In this document: piece after piece, positions 15,696 to 25,950 of the stretch | Numbering within the stretch: position 1 is the first letter of the stretch | Layout: each line of letters starts with the position of its first letter | DNA from: Pirellulales bacterium | GTDB taxonomy: Bacteria; Planctomycetota; Planctomycetia; Pirellulales; Pirellulaceae | Direction of reading: 5' to 3' | Assembly (NCBI GenBank): GCA_022451045.1 | Contig: JAKUOW010000005.1 | Coordinates: 19,276-67,041, forward strand | Length of the DNA stretch: 47,766 nucleotides | Translations under genes and position numbers: made by a program | The notes under the pieces: model-generated | Told to the model about the DNA's origin: nothing | Database searches by the model: none | What the model saw: the letters and a program-made list of their open reading frames with translations, nothing else

Positions 15696-17918
15696 TCAAC
15701 TGAATTGTGCCAAAACGCTATTAAATGTCTCACTCGGACGCATCGCGGCATCGGCAAGGTCATCACATGGCTGATAGTAGCCACCGATATCCGTCGCCGC
15801 ACCTTGAGTTGCAAGTAATTCAGCAGCAATTTGCTCTTCGTTGTTTGAAAGCGCTTCTGCAATTGGCTGAAACTGTGATTTTAATTCCTGGCAATCGTCC
15901 TGTGTAGCGAGCGCCTGGGCCCAGTAAAGTGCCAAATAAAAGTGGCTTCCGCGATTATCCAGTTCATGTACCTTACGAGATGGAGATTTGTTGGTAAGTA
16001 GGTACTGGCTGTTGGCTTCATCCAGCGCTCTGGCAATAACTCGAATCTTCTCGTTCTCAGTTTTTTGAGCCAGATCTTCAAGGGATACCGCAAGCGCCAA
16101 AAATTCACCTAGTGAATCCCAGCGTAAGTGGTTCTCTTCATTGAATTGCTGCACGTGCTTTGGTGCAGAACCACCAGCACCAGTCTCATACAGACCACCA
16201 CCAGCAAGAAGTGGAACGATCGAAAGCATCTTAGCACTTGTGCCAAGTTCGAGAATTGGAAACAAGTCCGTCAGATAATCACGTAACACATTTCCAGTAA
16301 CCGAAATCGTATCCAGTCCTTCTTTACATCTCTGGCAAGCGTGTAAAGCTGCGTCCGCCGGTGCCATAATCTGGATATCAAGTCCTTCTGTATCGTGCCC
16401 CTGCAAATACTCATTGACCTTTGCAATTAAATTTGCATCATGAGCCCGTGCCTCGTTTAGCCAGAAGACTGCCGCAGAACCGGTAGCCCGTGCTCGTGAA
16501 ACCGCGAGCTTGACCCAGTCGCGTATTGCCACGTCTTTCGTTTGGCACATTCGCCATATGTCACCGGCAGCAACCGCATGTTGCATTAGCACCGCACCTT
16601 CCTGATCGACAACCTTCACGGTGCCGTCAACAGGAATCTCAAACGTTTTGTCGTGCGACCCATATTCTTCCGCTTTCTTTGCCATCAACCCAACATTGGA
16701 TACGTTGCCCATGGTTGTCGGATCAAAGGCACCGTGTTCTTTGCAGAAATTAATCGTTGCCTGATAAATCGGTGCGTAGCAGCGATCAGGAATGACAGCT
16801 TTAGTGTCGTATTGCTCGCCGTCGGGTCCCCACATTTGACCGGAGGTTCGGATGAACGCAGGCACGGATGCATCGATGATCACATCACTCGGTACATGCA
16901 GATTAGTAATGCCTCGGTCGGAATTGACCATGGCAAGGCGTGGACGCCGCGTGTACAAGTCGGCAATATCTGATGTGATCTCATCTTGTTTCTCAGTCGG
17001 TAACTCAGCGAGTTTGTTGTAAAGATCACCAATTCCGTTATTCGGATCGAAACTGATTTGTTCAAGAGCATCGTGGTGCTTTTCGAGTACTTCACCGTAG
17101 TAAACTGAAACAGCGTGTCCAAAAATGATCGGGTCAGAGACCTTCATCATTGTGGCCTTCATGTGAATTGAAAATAGAATATCCTGTTCGATCGCATCAT
17201 TGATAGCATCAGCCAGGAATGACCGGAGCGCCGTGCAGCTCATAACGGCTGCATCAATCACTTCACCTTCTAAGAGTGCAAGTGCCTCTTTCAGCACCGT
17301 TGTACTTCCATCTGCTGATTCAAGCTGGATAGCAACCGTACCAGGCGAGGTCATCACATGAGATTCTTCGCTGCCAAAGAAATCCCCATCAGACATGTGT
17401 GCGACATGCGTTTTCGAATCCGGCGACCATGCTCCCATCGAATGCGGATTGTTTCTGGCGTATTCTTTAACAGGGCCAGCAACCCGACGGTCAGAATTGC
17501 CTTCACGTAACACTGGATTCACGGCACTTCCAAGCACCTTGCTGTAGCGATCGCGGATCGCTTGCTCTTCTGGTGTTGACGGCTCTTCGGGAAAATCAGG
17601 AAGGTCATATCCATGCTGACGCAATTCCTCAATTGCAGCGGTAAGTTGTGGAATAGAAGCGCTGATATTCGGCAGTTTGATGATATTGGCATCTGGTGTT
17701 TTAGCTAATTCACCCAAGTCTGATAACGCATCGGATTGCTGTTGTTCTTCTGTCAACGAATCGGAAAAGTTGGCAATGATACGGCCAGCCAATGAAATAT
17801 CACGCAATTCTACTTCGACACCGGAGGAACGTGTAAATGCCTCCACAATCGGTAAGAACGAGCGAGTAGCCAATGCCGGGGCTTCATCTGTCTTGGTGTA
17901 TACGATCTTTGCTGCCAT
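15696..17918 (-). CDS. icd: Monomeric NADP-dependent isocitrate dehydrogenase
   Basis: The enzyme oxidises isocitrate to 2-oxoglutarate and CO2 with NADP+ in the citric acid cycle, in the cytoplasm. The 740-residue length is that of the monomeric class, about 100 kDa in kinship rather than the dimeric 45-kDa type. Typical segments are the N-terminal [46 protein letters not shown], the [23 protein letters not shown] region and [23 protein letters not shown] 17918 is chosen because family members begin at this point; an in-frame start further up (17975) adds 19 unlike residues. It stands alone on the minus strand, 60 bases upstream of the YbjQ unit's start in opposite order. Confidence 0.96.
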   Translation of the reverse strand: MAAKIVYTKTDEAPALATRSFLPIVEAFTRSSGVEVELRDISLAGRIIANFSDSLTEEQQQSDALSDLGELAKTPDANIIKLPNISASIPQLTAAIEELRQHGYDLPDFPEEPSTPEEQAIRDRYSKVLGSAVNPVLREGNSDRRVAGPVKEYARNNPHSMGAWSPDSKTHVAHMSDGDFFGSEESHVMTSPGTVAIQLESADGSTTVLKEALALLEGEVIDAAVMSCTALRSFLADAINDAIEQDILFSIHMKATMMKVSDPIIFGHAVSVYYGEVLEKHHDALEQISFDPNNGIGDLYNKLAELPTEKQDEITSDIADLYTRRPRLAMVNSDRGITNLHVPSDVIIDASVPAFIRTSGQMWGPDGEQYDTKAVIPDRCYAPIYQATINFCKEHGAFDPTTMGNVSNVGLMAKKAEEYGSHDKTFEIPVDGTVKVVDQEGAVLMQHAVAAGDIWRMCQTKDVAIRDWVKLAVSRARATGSAAVFWLNEARAHDANLIAKVNEYLQGHDTEGLDIQIMAPADAALHACQRCKEGLDTISVTGNVLRDYLTDLFPILELGTSAKMLSIVPLLAGGGLYETGAGGSAPKHVQQFNEENHLRWDSLGEFLALAVSLEDLAQKTENEKIRVIARALDEANSQYLLTNKSPSRKVHELDNRGSHFYLALYWAQALATQDDCQELKSQFQPIAEALSNNEEQIAAELLATQGAATDIGGYYQPCDDLADAAMRPSETFNSVLAQFS

Positions 17919-18083
17919 CACGAATCCTGCTTCTGCACGGGAACTAAGTTTTTCTACTCCCCAAATTAACACCATCTAAACAACTCAACAATTAGACGTG
18001 CTGGTAGACCTGCTGGCGACGGGCAAAGGTGATGTCAATTAATCACCCAGTGCCATAGCACGGAATCTCCGGACTATTTGAAC

Positions 18084-18123
18084 TTGACATATGATATCAT
18101 AGTGATATCATTTTAATATCACT
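18084..18123 (+). promoter_or_regulatory. Promoter with overlapping palindromic operator for the SPFH-Arc unit
   Basis: TTGACA (18084-18089) and TATCAT (18106-18111) make a sigma-70-like promoter with 16-base spacing. The region is packed with TGATATCA palindromes (18092-18099 and 18103-18110) and an 8-base inverted repeat, AGTGATAT (18101-18108) with ATATCACT (18116-18123), covering the -10 box. This layout suits a ribbon-helix-helix repressor, and such a protein is encoded 1 kb downstream at 19190-19375. Confidence 0.6.
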
Positions 18124-18160
18124 TAAACGTACTGCATTTCATTACCTGAAAGATGAAACG

Positions 18161-19123
18161 ATGCCGCAAACAACGCAAATGGAAGAACTTACTTATTCAC
18201 CTCGTTCCGGATGGCCGATGCTACTGCTGCTACCGCTGATTCTTGGACTTGGGATTACACAGATGATTCTCAGTGTTCACCGAGATTTGTTCCCCCTGTC
18301 TGTCGCAATTCCGTTGATTCTGTTTTGCAATGTCTGTTTCGTAACCGGATTATTTGGATTTCAAGCGGTGCAACCAAATTCGAGCCGAGTGTACCTACTA
18401 TTTGGAAAGTACAAGGGGTCTGTACGGATATCCGGGTTCTATTGGGTAAATCCTTTCTTTTCTAAGAAGAAGCTCTCACTGAGAGTGCGTAATTTCGAAA
18501 CTGGTGCTCTTATGACACCCGAGGAAAAGAGCGAATTGGGCCGTGTTATCAAGCAGAAAACGCGCACAGCAGGAAAACCATCAAAGGTAAACGACTGCGA
18601 GGGAAACCCAATTGAGATTTCGGCTGTTGTTGTATGGAAGGTAGTGAATACAGCTGAAGCGCTGTTCGAAGTGGATGATTATGAAGATTTTGTCTCAGTG
18701 CAAAGTGAGGCGGCTCTTCGCAACCTCGCCAGTCGTTATCCCTACGATAGCCACGACGGAGAGATGTCCCTTCGCGGCAATACAACGGAGATTTGCGACC
18801 AGTTAAATCACGATATCCAGGAACGTCTCGATAAAGCAGGCGTTGAAGTACTAGAAGCACGCATTAGCCATCTGGCATATGCTCCGGAAATTGCTGCTGC
18901 GATGCTACAACGTCAACAGGCCCAGGCTGTTGTTGCCGCGAGAACTAAAATTGTTGATGGTGCAGTAGGCATGGTGCAATTAGCATTGGAACGCCTTACT
19001 GATGACAATATTCTGGAACTGGACGAGGAACGAAGAGCTGCCATGGTCTCAAACCTATTGGTGGTTCTGTGTGGCGACCGTCATGCGCAACCAGTTATTA
19101 ACACCGGTTCCCTTTATCAGTAG
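18161..19123 (+). CDS. SPFH/band-7 domain membrane protein
   Basis: The 320-residue protein has two N-terminal membrane helices ([18 protein letters not shown] and [18 protein letters not shown]), then an SPFH domain beginning [24 protein letters not shown]. Hallmarks are [17 protein letters not shown], the [17 protein letters not shown] segment and the helical [21 protein letters not shown] tail. SPFH proteins (stomatin/flotillin class) assemble into large rings in membrane microdomains. The gene sits behind the palindromic promoter and is followed 66 bases on by an Arc-type DNA-binding protein, a pairing I know from other bacteria. Confidence 0.92.
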   Translation: MPQTTQMEELTYSPRSGWPMLLLLPLILGLGITQMILSVHRDLFPLSVAIPLILFCNVCFVTGLFGFQAVQPNSSRVYLLFGKYKGSVRISGFYWVNPFFSKKKLSLRVRNFETGALMTPEEKSELGRVIKQKTRTAGKPSKVNDCEGNPIEISAVVVWKVVNTAEALFEVDDYEDFVSVQSEAALRNLASRYPYDSHDGEMSLRGNTTEICDQLNHDIQERLDKAGVEVLEARISHLAYAPEIAAAMLQRQQAQAVVAARTKIVDGAVGMVQLALERLTDDNILELDEERRAAMVSNLLVVLCGDRHAQPVINTGSLYQ

Positions 19124-19189
19124 TCATCTGTTTGGACTGGCGTCCCAGTTAATTGAAACCTCAATTCAGTATTTAAAGGATTGTGAAGA

Positions 19190-19375
19190 GTGGCGAAGAG
19201 AGGGTCATTTTTATTCAGGACGAATGACGAAACGCTTGACGCGTTAAGGCGATGGGCGGGTGATGAACTCCGTAGCGTGAACAGTCAACTTGAGTTCATT
19301 GTCCGCCGAGCGCTCCTTGATGCAGGACGTCTCGGCACGCCAAAAGATCCAGATGCACAAGAAACCGATGAATAA
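19190..19375 (+). CDS. Small Arc-type ribbon-helix-helix DNA-binding protein
   Basis: This is a 61-residue protein with the ribbon-helix-helix pattern: a short basic strand (KRGSFLFRTND), helix A (ETLDALRRWAGDELRSV) and helix B (NSQLEFIVRRALLDAGR). The start is GTG 19190, with AAGGA at 19175-19179 ten bases upstream. Ribbon-helix-helix repressors bind short palindromic operators, often repeated in tandem, and the TGATATCA cluster at 18091-18123 is the obvious candidate, implying autoregulation of the SPFH-Arc unit. That link is inference from position and symmetry. Confidence 0.85.
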   Translation: MAKRGSFLFRTNDETLDALRRWAGDELRSVNSQLEFIVRRALLDAGRLGTPKDPDAQETDE

Positions 19376-19432
19376 CATGTACAGTCAACAGTTTTTGCGA
19401 AACCAACTCCATACAACAGCGTTTAGTTACAG

Positions 19433-21136
19433 ATGAATACATCACAACAGGAAAGTGGCACATCAAGTGCTAAAACAACAACCTCTGAATTGCCAAAACG
19501 CATGGCACGCCGTCATGACTTAGATTCTTTGCGAGCCGTCGCGATGTTATTAGGAATCGTGCTCCACGGAAGCCTTGCGTATTTCATAATGCCTTTTTGG
19601 CCCGTTCAGGATGTGAATCAGCACGACGGGATTGGCGGAATGTTTCTTATGCTGCACGGATTCCGCATGCCGTTATTCTTTCTAATCAGCGGGTTCTTTA
19701 CGGCAATGTTGTGGCGTTATCGCGGCTTGGAGTCGCTTGTTCAGCATCGGTTTAAGCGCATTTTTCTGCCATTGGTAATCGGTCTGCTTACAATCATCCC
19801 GTTAATGAATTTCGTAACGGACTTCGTAACTGAAAATGCGATGCCAACATTTGGGATTAATGCTCCCAACATGCAAGGCGTCGAACCTGAATCTCCAATC
19901 ACCGTTAAACCTGTTTCCTTGACCGATTCCTACCCGCAGCAAGATATTTTTGATGCTGCGTTTAGCGGCGACCTTGGTGCTGTAATCGCCAACCTCCAGG
20001 CGGGAGTCGACGTCAACGCTAAAGAACCGGGTAAAAGAAGTACGCCACTACAAATCGCTGCGTTTGCCAAGCATAAACATATAGTTGAATTTCTGATAAA
20101 GAAGAAGGCAGATCTCTTCTATCGAAATCTGGACGGCGCTACGGCTTTGGAAATCGCATATTTCGTTGGTGCTGAAGATATCGCTGCGGTACTACAAGAC
20201 GCGATGGAGGATTCGCCAACGCCTGTGATGTCAGAGACCGAGCCTTTCGAATTCGATGAGTTCCTGCAGGTGGATAGCCAACTGGTGGCCCCGGATAGTC
20301 TGGCAGCTTCATACCAAGCGTGGCTAAACGGCCCAACCTGGAATACCTCAAATGATCCCTTCGCATTTAATTTCATGCATACACCAGTTTTCCATCACCT
20401 CTGGTTCCTTTGGTTCTTGTGCTGGCTGGTTGTCGGCTTCATTTTCTACAGCAAGGCTGTTGAAGCTCTTAATCTCAAACAGCTTCCCAACTGGCTGATC
20501 GTCTCTCCGTTGCGATACTTATGGCTTATTCCCGTAACCATGTTTGCTCAGCAATTTATGCTAATGCCGGTGTTTGGGCCTGACACATCTGCCGGGCTGC
20601 TCCCGTATCCACATATGCTCCTCTACTACGGAATATTCTTTTTCTTTGGAGCTCTATACTTCGACGTCAACGATGAGAGCGGAATCATCAGTAAATTTTG
20701 GCAAATGGAATTGGGAATTGGAGTATGTCTGTTCTTCTTCGGCGTAGAAGCCGCAGTTGGTGACGTCAGTAATTTCGAATCTATCATCGCACCTGAGTAC
20801 TACGGATTGCTCAGCAATCTTATTCAAGTCACATACGCATGGACGATGACCTTTGGATTTATGGGGTTATTTCGCGCCTTGTTTTACAGCGAGAACAAGA
20901 AGATGCGGTACATGTCAGATTCATCATATTGGCTATATCTAATGCACTTGCCATTAATCATTCTGTTTCAATACATGCTACGGGATGTGGGGATGCCGGC
21001 CGTGTTGAAGCTCGTGCTGATCTGTGTTGTTTCCAGCGGTATCCTGCTGCTCACTTACGAATTCTGCGTACGCTATACTCCAATAGGTACGCTGCTAAAT
21101 GGTAAGAAGACACGCAGCACTGAAAGCACAGAATAG
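19433..21136 (+). CDS. Acyltransferase-3 family membrane protein with ankyrin-repeat insertion
   Basis: The frame is a 567-residue polytopic membrane acyltransferase similar to the OpgC/MdoC group. The catalytic-type N terminus is RRHDLDSLRAVAMLLGIVLHGSLAYF, with the Arg and His usual in this family. After three helices a soluble block of about 180 residues follows, containing two to three ankyrin repeats (DIFDAAFSGDLGAVIANLQ, STPLQIAAFAKHKHIVEFL, GATALEIAYFVGAEDIAAVL). Membrane helices resume at HHLWFLWFLCWLVVGFIFY and continue to the end (YWLYLMHLPLIILFQYML). The insertion is in frame and well ordered, so it is not a misassembly signature. The acyl substrate and acceptor are unknown. Confidence 0.87.
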   Translation: MNTSQQESGTSSAKTTTSELPKRMARRHDLDSLRAVAMLLGIVLHGSLAYFIMPFWPVQDVNQHDGIGGMFLMLHGFRMPLFFLISGFFTAMLWRYRGLESLVQHRFKRIFLPLVIGLLTIIPLMNFVTDFVTENAMPTFGINAPNMQGVEPESPITVKPVSLTDSYPQQDIFDAAFSGDLGAVIANLQAGVDVNAKEPGKRSTPLQIAAFAKHKHIVEFLIKKKADLFYRNLDGATALEIAYFVGAEDIAAVLQDAMEDSPTPVMSETEPFEFDEFLQVDSQLVAPDSLAASYQAWLNGPTWNTSNDPFAFNFMHTPVFHHLWFLWFLCWLVVGFIFYSKAVEALNLKQLPNWLIVSPLRYLWLIPVTMFAQQFMLMPVFGPDTSAGLLPYPHMLLYYGIFFFFGALYFDVNDESGIISKFWQMELGIGVCLFFFGVEAAVGDVSNFESIIAPEYYGLLSNLIQVTYAWTMTFGFMGLFRALFYSENKKMRYMSDSSYWLYLMHLPLIILFQYMLRDVGMPAVLKLVLICVVSSGILLLTYEFCVRYTPIGTLLNGKKTRSTESTE

Positions 21137-21160
21137 CCCGGATCAATCTCAAACAGCCCA

Positions 21161-21691
21161 ATGAAACGATATCTGCTGATTTTGGGATGCGCGTTGGCAA
21201 TCACACTGACCTTCTTAATCGTCAGTCAGAGACCAGAGCTTGCATATTCACAGGGAGCCGAGCATGGTGCATTCTCGACGATGAAGCAAGGAGTGGACCA
21301 CACACGTCATAACCAGGGATCGCTGGCTATGACCGGTTGGATTAACGGAACTGCCCAGACGATTCTCTTTACTGTCATCATGATTTTGGGGTTAAAGAAC
21401 AACCGTGAATCCAGAAACCACTGGATGAAGATCATCGTAGCAGCGGGCGTAATCTATGCAGTGGTTTACTCCGCCCTGATGTACAGCTATTCCGTTGGCG
21501 ATTTGGAAACTAAATGGCCGCTAGGTCTGACGCGTTCCGCATTCCTGATGATCTTTGGAATGTGGGTTTCGGCTTTTCTGTTTACGGTGTTCTACGTTGT
21601 GTTTTTCAAAAAGTGGATTTACAACGACGAAGACGCAAAGAAATTCGAGGAGTTAAAGCAACGGCTAAAGTCCGGGGATGATGATGGATAA
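21161..21691 (+). CDS. Four-helix membrane protein, probable small partner of the symporter
   Basis: I do not recognise the family. The 176-residue product shows an N-terminal helix, then three more (ILFTVIMILGL, IIVAAGVIYAVVYSALMYSY, FLMIFGMWVSAFLFTVFYVVFF) and a charged C-terminal tail. It overlaps the downstream sodium:solute symporter gene by 14 bases, so the two are translated together. Several solute:sodium symporters need a small membrane subunit encoded directly upstream; this gene fits that place and size, though it does not look like the two such families I can name (DUF4212, YhdT). Confidence 0.75.
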   Translation: MKRYLLILGCALAITLTFLIVSQRPELAYSQGAEHGAFSTMKQGVDHTRHNQGSLAMTGWINGTAQTILFTVIMILGLKNNRESRNHWMKIIVAAGVIYAVVYSALMYSYSVGDLETKWPLGLTRSAFLMIFGMWVSAFLFTVFYVVFFKKWIYNDEDAKKFEELKQRLKSGDDDG

Positions 21692-23174
21692 GAACACTGT
21701 CATCCTTCTTTGTGTGTCCGTCTACATGCTCACCTGCATTGCGATCGGGCTATGGGCAATGCGGAGAACTCACAGCACACATGACTTCTTCATGGCGGGG
21801 CGCAATCTCGGGTTCATCGTTACGGGAGTAGCGATTTTTTCCAGCATCATGAGCGGCTTCGGCTTCGTCGGCGGGCCCGGGTTGATGTACACGATGGGGC
21901 TAAGCTCTATCTGGATTTTGATTGGAACTCCCGCCGGTATTGCCATGGCATTTTATCTTCTTGCCAAGAAATCACGGATGGTTGCTGAGATTCGTCAGTC
22001 GATGTCGATCCCGGATCTTGCTTTCGCTCGATATAACAGTCCCGCGGTACGACTTCTCGTCGCCATTTCCATTCTATTTGGAGTCGTCGCATATCTCGGT
22101 GTGCAAATCAAAGCGATGGCATACGTTCTCAAAGAGATTTTCGTGAACAATGAAATCTGGGGACACGACTCCATGTTGTTCTGCGTAGTCATTTCCTCTG
22201 CAGTGCTGGTCTTCTACTGCGTCACAGGTGGCATCATTGCATCTGTATATACGGACCTATTTCAAGGAATCGTGATGGTCGCTATCGCGGTGACTATTTT
22301 CTTTTCTGCATTTGGTGAACTAGATGGTGGCATCACGGCATGCATCGAGTCGGTGTTCAACGACGACTCAGAATCAGCAGGTCCGTGGGGAGCATTCGGA
22401 ATGTTTGGATGCCTTTCCTGGTTTTTCCTGTTTGGTGTCGGCGTCGTCGGGCAACCACACGTCATCTCTAAGATGATGATGAGTAAGAAAGTTGAAGATG
22501 CCCGGCACATGCTGCCGTTTACACTGACGGGCTATACATTGACCGCTCTACTCTGGATAAGCATCGGGCTCGTCATGCGTGCGTTAGTACTAAACGGAGA
22601 ACATCCGGAACTTGCTAAGGCTGACGATGCTGCAGCAGAATTTCTATACAGCTTTGCCAGCCCACTGCTCGCCGGTCTCACATTCGCTGGCTTATTTGCT
22701 GCGATCATGTCGACAGCAGACGGTTTCCTAAATATCGGCGCAGCTGCAATCGTTCACGATATCCCACACGCTATCAAAGGCAAGTCAATCAATCGCGAGC
22801 TGCTGTGGGCGAGAATTGCCACGGTGGGGCTCGCGGTGCTCGCTGGTTGGTTTGCACTAGCTACACCCGATCTCGTAGGAATACTCGGTGTCTATGGATG
22901 GGGTGTGTTTGCCTCAGCGATGGCACCGGCCGTAGGAATTGGCATGAATTGGAAACGAGCCACCCGAAAGGCGGCGATCATTTCCATCATATTAAGCATG
23001 GCGATCAACTTCATTGCAATGTTGATTCAATTATCCACCGGCGCAAAACTCGGTTATGGAGTAGCACCGGGTGCGATTGCATTAGGTGTGAGCCTAGTCA
23101 GTTTCGTCGGGATCTCGTTATTATCCAAACCCGATAAGATTGACTCGGATATTGAACAGATCATGGACTTATAA
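21678..23174 (+). CDS. Sodium:solute symporter (SSS family)
   Basis: This is a roughly 498-residue transporter with about 13 membrane helices of the LeuT-fold SSS family, which couples sodium entry to uptake of amino acids, sugars or organic acids. HDFFMAGRNLGFIVTGVAIFSS, the GFGFVGGPGLMYTMG loop, VVAYLGVQIKAMAYVL and YCVTGGIIASVYTDLFQGIVM are the characteristic segments; the last resembles the signature of the proline/pantothenate branch. Start: three ATG codons in a row at 21678, any of which could be used. Solute unknown. Confidence 0.92.
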   Translation: MMMDKNTVILLCVSVYMLTCIAIGLWAMRRTHSTHDFFMAGRNLGFIVTGVAIFSSIMSGFGFVGGPGLMYTMGLSSIWILIGTPAGIAMAFYLLAKKSRMVAEIRQSMSIPDLAFARYNSPAVRLLVAISILFGVVAYLGVQIKAMAYVLKEIFVNNEIWGHDSMLFCVVISSAVLVFYCVTGGIIASVYTDLFQGIVMVAIAVTIFFSAFGELDGGITACIESVFNDDSESAGPWGAFGMFGCLSWFFLFGVGVVGQPHVISKMMMSKKVEDARHMLPFTLTGYTLTALLWISIGLVMRALVLNGEHPELAKADDAAAEFLYSFASPLLAGLTFAGLFAAIMSTADGFLNIGAAAIVHDIPHAIKGKSINRELLWARIATVGLAVLAGWFALATPDLVGILGVYGWGVFASAMAPAVGIGMNWKRATRKAAIISIILSMAINFIAMLIQLSTGAKLGYGVAPGAIALGVSLVSFVGISLLSKPDKIDSDIEQIMDL

Positions 23175-23210
23175 CACTACGGCATTTTAAATAAGACACC
23201 TGATTCGTGG

Positions 23211-24581
23211 TCACTTCGCCAGGCTATAACAAATAATCTCTTTGTCATTGCGAATGTAGACACACTTATTGGCAAACGCCGGGTGAGTCCAGACGAGCAT
23301 TCGATTGGCCACAGCATGCGTTGGTTCGATTAGCTTTGCTCGACTTATCTCCTGATAACCGGCTGGGCTAAGTCGGGCAATAATCATTTCACCCAAATCG
23401 TTGGTGAGGAAATATCTGTCCTTATGCTTGGTAGTAAACACGTTTGCCCAGGCACCCGGGCGATTTCCTGTAGACGGCTTAAATGTTGACCACAACTTTT
23501 CACCGTCCTCCAATTTTATGCACGTGTAACGTCCATTTTGCCCACATGCATAAACATGCCCGTCATCAATTACCGCTGTACAAAACACACCGGCTACCCC
23601 GCGCGCCGTATCTCCACGCCAATGCAACTTTGCCGAATTGCCATCCTCGGCAACCTTTATGCATGCACTCACACGGGCAAAGCTCATGATGTAAATCAAA
23701 TTACCCTCGATTACCGGCTGACCGATAGACATGGCGAATGTCGGTTTCACAGCAATAGACCAGTACACTTCTCCGTTCTCTGGATTGATTGCCTCGAGTG
23801 CATCACTGTGCCAAATCAACAGTTGTCGCTTACCGGCAATCTCATAAATCACTGGTGGACAATAACCAGGCTGTGCCGACGAAAGCGAACGCCAGAGTTC
23901 CTTGCCTGTCCTCTTATCAAAAGACACGCATGTCGTGCCTTCACCACCGACAACGCAAATCAGTTGATCCCCATCGACCATTGGATGTGCTGCAGTCCCC
24001 CATTCAGGAATCGCCAATCCGTATTCCTTTTTGAAGTCCTTCTGCCAAATCACCGAACCGTCTTCAACGGCCAGACAGACTAAATCGCCTGCGGCTCCTA
24101 AAGCGTAAACACGGTCACCATCAACTGTTGGAGTAACTCGTGGGCCAATGGCATAGATTTCAACGGTAGTATACGGACAATCCCATTGGTGACTCCAAAG
24201 CTCTTTTCCTGTCTTTTCGTCCAGACAAACGACACGTTCCTTTCCAGGCAGAAGTTTTCTCAGGAAATTCAGGTTCTTTGGTGGTTCACCTTCGTTGAGA
24301 ATTTTCGCGGTCTTTGGATCGATTTCATCGGCGATACGGTCCATCACAAACACTCTTCCGTTGGCAACCGATGGGCCGGAGTAACCACCACCGAGCTTTG
24401 TTCTCCATAGTACTTTCGGTCCACCGTCAGGGAACGAATCGATGATCCCGTCTTCCCGCCATACTCCATCACGTTGGACGCCAAGCCATTGCGGCCAATC
24501 TTCGGAATATGCACTTCCAACGGTGTTCCAACAAAACACGATGGCCAATAGACAGCACGAAACTCTGCGTAATAGCTGCAC
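23211..24581 (-). CDS. Secreted PQQ-like beta-propeller protein
   Basis: This is an exported propeller of 456 residues from a GTG start, with a signal peptide (SCCLLAIVFCWNTVGSAYS). WPQWLGVQRDGVW is the planctomycete PQQ-like opening. Repeated blades end in the W-motifs VCLDEKTGKELWSHQW, VCLAVEDGSVIWQ, VSFDKRTGKELWRS, EAINPENGEVYWS and TCIKLEDGEKLWS. No cofactor-binding Cys pair or dehydrogenase residues are obvious, so it may be a non-enzymatic PQQ-like (BamB-type) protein. It is the third gene of an operon after DUF1549 and DUF1501, with a 35-base gap. Confidence 0.9.
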   Translation of the reverse strand: MQLLRRVSCCLLAIVFCWNTVGSAYSEDWPQWLGVQRDGVWREDGIIDSFPDGGPKVLWRTKLGGGYSGPSVANGRVFVMDRIADEIDPKTAKILNEGEPPKNLNFLRKLLPGKERVVCLDEKTGKELWSHQWDCPYTTVEIYAIGPRVTPTVDGDRVYALGAAGDLVCLAVEDGSVIWQKDFKKEYGLAIPEWGTAAHPMVDGDQLICVVGGEGTTCVSFDKRTGKELWRSLSSAQPGYCPPVIYEIAGKRQLLIWHSDALEAINPENGEVYWSIAVKPTFAMSIGQPVIEGNLIYIMSFARVSACIKVAEDGNSAKLHWRGDTARGVAGVFCTAVIDDGHVYACGQNGRYTCIKLEDGEKLWSTFKPSTGNRPGAWANVFTTKHKDRYFLTNDLGEMIIARLSPAGYQEISRAKLIEPTHAVANRMLVWTHPAFANKCVYIRNDKEIICYSLAK

Positions 24582-24616
24582 GATTAATGAATCCTGTGAT
24601 AGTTAGGAATTAGAAG

Positions 24617-25918
24617 CTAAGCAAGGATGTCTTCGACAGGATTACCTTCATCGACCAACTTGATTGGCCGATTAAACTGGTCGTTATATTCCTTATGTGG
24701 ATCGATCCCCACCGCTGTAAATACCGTGCTCATCAGATCCGGAATTGTCACCGGATTGTCGCTGACTTCACCACTGAACTTAGTAGTTGCGCCATAGCTA
24801 ATACCACCTTTGACTCCGCCACCAGCTAGCGCGGCACTATAGCAGTCTATCCAGTGGTCACGGCCATCACTGGGGTTCATATGCGGAGTACGACCAAATT
24901 CGCCCACTGCGAGAATCAAAGTATTTTCCAGCAGTCCGCGTTCGTCAAGCTCTTTGATCAATTGTGACATACCCCGGTCAAGTCGTTTAAATAACTCATC
25001 CTGGCGTGGATGATGACCGGAATGTTGATCGTAGCTCTCTGACCCAACCTGTATAAATCGCACACCACTTTCAACAAGCCGCCGCGCTAAGAGGCATCCT
25101 CGACCGAATCGTGAATCACCGTATGCTGCACGTACAGCTTCCGGCTCTTGTGACAAATCAAAGGCAGCTAACTTTGATGAACGCATAAACTTTACAGCGT
25201 TAGCACGGCCGCCATCAAAGAATTTCCGCGTGCGACTTTGAGACTTGCCGGATTCAATTGCATTCAGCATGGCTAGACGCTGGTCGAACGTTGTTTTATC
25301 TACTCCTTTTGGCAATCCCAGGTTCTCTGGTAGTTGATTAGGATCCCAAACAACCGTTGGTAAGTACGCTGGTCCGAAGTGGCCGGATGAATATCCTTTC
25401 CGGCCAATCGAAACAAATGGTGGCAATCCATCAGGATTGGCTCGTGTCATCGGCGTCATGCCCATTTCATGTGCAACGATTGAACCCATTGCCGGTGCTG
25501 AAATCGGGCCAGTATTCCTCCAGCCTGTCTGCGCATGATATTGAGCAAGATTGTGTTCCATTTCATTGCCGATCATCGACCGGATTACAGCAATGTGATG
25601 TGCTTGCTCACAAAGCAGCGGTAATGATTCTGAGAATCGCAGTCCATCTGCCGATGTTTCACGAGGCTTGTACTTAAACTTCGTTGTGTCGTTGCTTTCA
25701 TCTTTAGGATCAAAACTGTCATGTTGAAATGGTCCACCTTCGAGCCAAAGTAAAACAATCGACTTTTCATTTGTGGCAGCGCCAGCTGCATCCTCACCTC
25801 CGAATACTCGCGACACGCTATGTCCCATTAGGCCGGACAAAGTTGTTGCGACAGACGCCTGAAGCACGCCGCGGCGTGTAGCAAGTTGCAAAGGTAGTCG
25901 GTGCTTTAGATGATTCAT
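24617..25918 (-). CDS. DUF1501 exported protein (second copy)
   Basis: A 433-residue DUF1501 protein. TRRGVLQASVATTLSGLMG is the Tat signal. Family blocks are LWLEGGPFQHDSFDPK, FGRGCLLARRLVESGVRFIQV and VGEFGRTPHMNPSDGRDHW. It differs considerably from the copy at 10.4-11.7 kb, so this is an older paralog rather than a recent duplicate. It follows the DUF1549/DUF1553 gene by 32 bases and precedes the PQQ-like gene, so the three form one unit. Confidence 0.93.
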   Translation of the reverse strand: MNHLKHRLPLQLATRRGVLQASVATTLSGLMGHSVSRVFGGEDAAGAATNEKSIVLLWLEGGPFQHDSFDPKDESNDTTKFKYKPRETSADGLRFSESLPLLCEQAHHIAVIRSMIGNEMEHNLAQYHAQTGWRNTGPISAPAMGSIVAHEMGMTPMTRANPDGLPPFVSIGRKGYSSGHFGPAYLPTVVWDPNQLPENLGLPKGVDKTTFDQRLAMLNAIESGKSQSRTRKFFDGGRANAVKFMRSSKLAAFDLSQEPEAVRAAYGDSRFGRGCLLARRLVESGVRFIQVGSESYDQHSGHHPRQDELFKRLDRGMSQLIKELDERGLLENTLILAVGEFGRTPHMNPSDGRDHWIDCYSAALAGGGVKGGISYGATTKFSGEVSDNPVTIPDLMSTVFTAVGIDPHKEYNDQFNRPIKLVDEGNPVEDILA

Positions 25919-25950
25919 ATCAAATCACGTTACGTATGGGATTATTTGAT

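Noticed and set aside
23483-24083. Long plus-strand open frames opposite the PQQ-like gene
   Set aside because: They are antisense shadows; the His/Cys-rich translations show no domain, and the minus-strand frame is clearly the gene.
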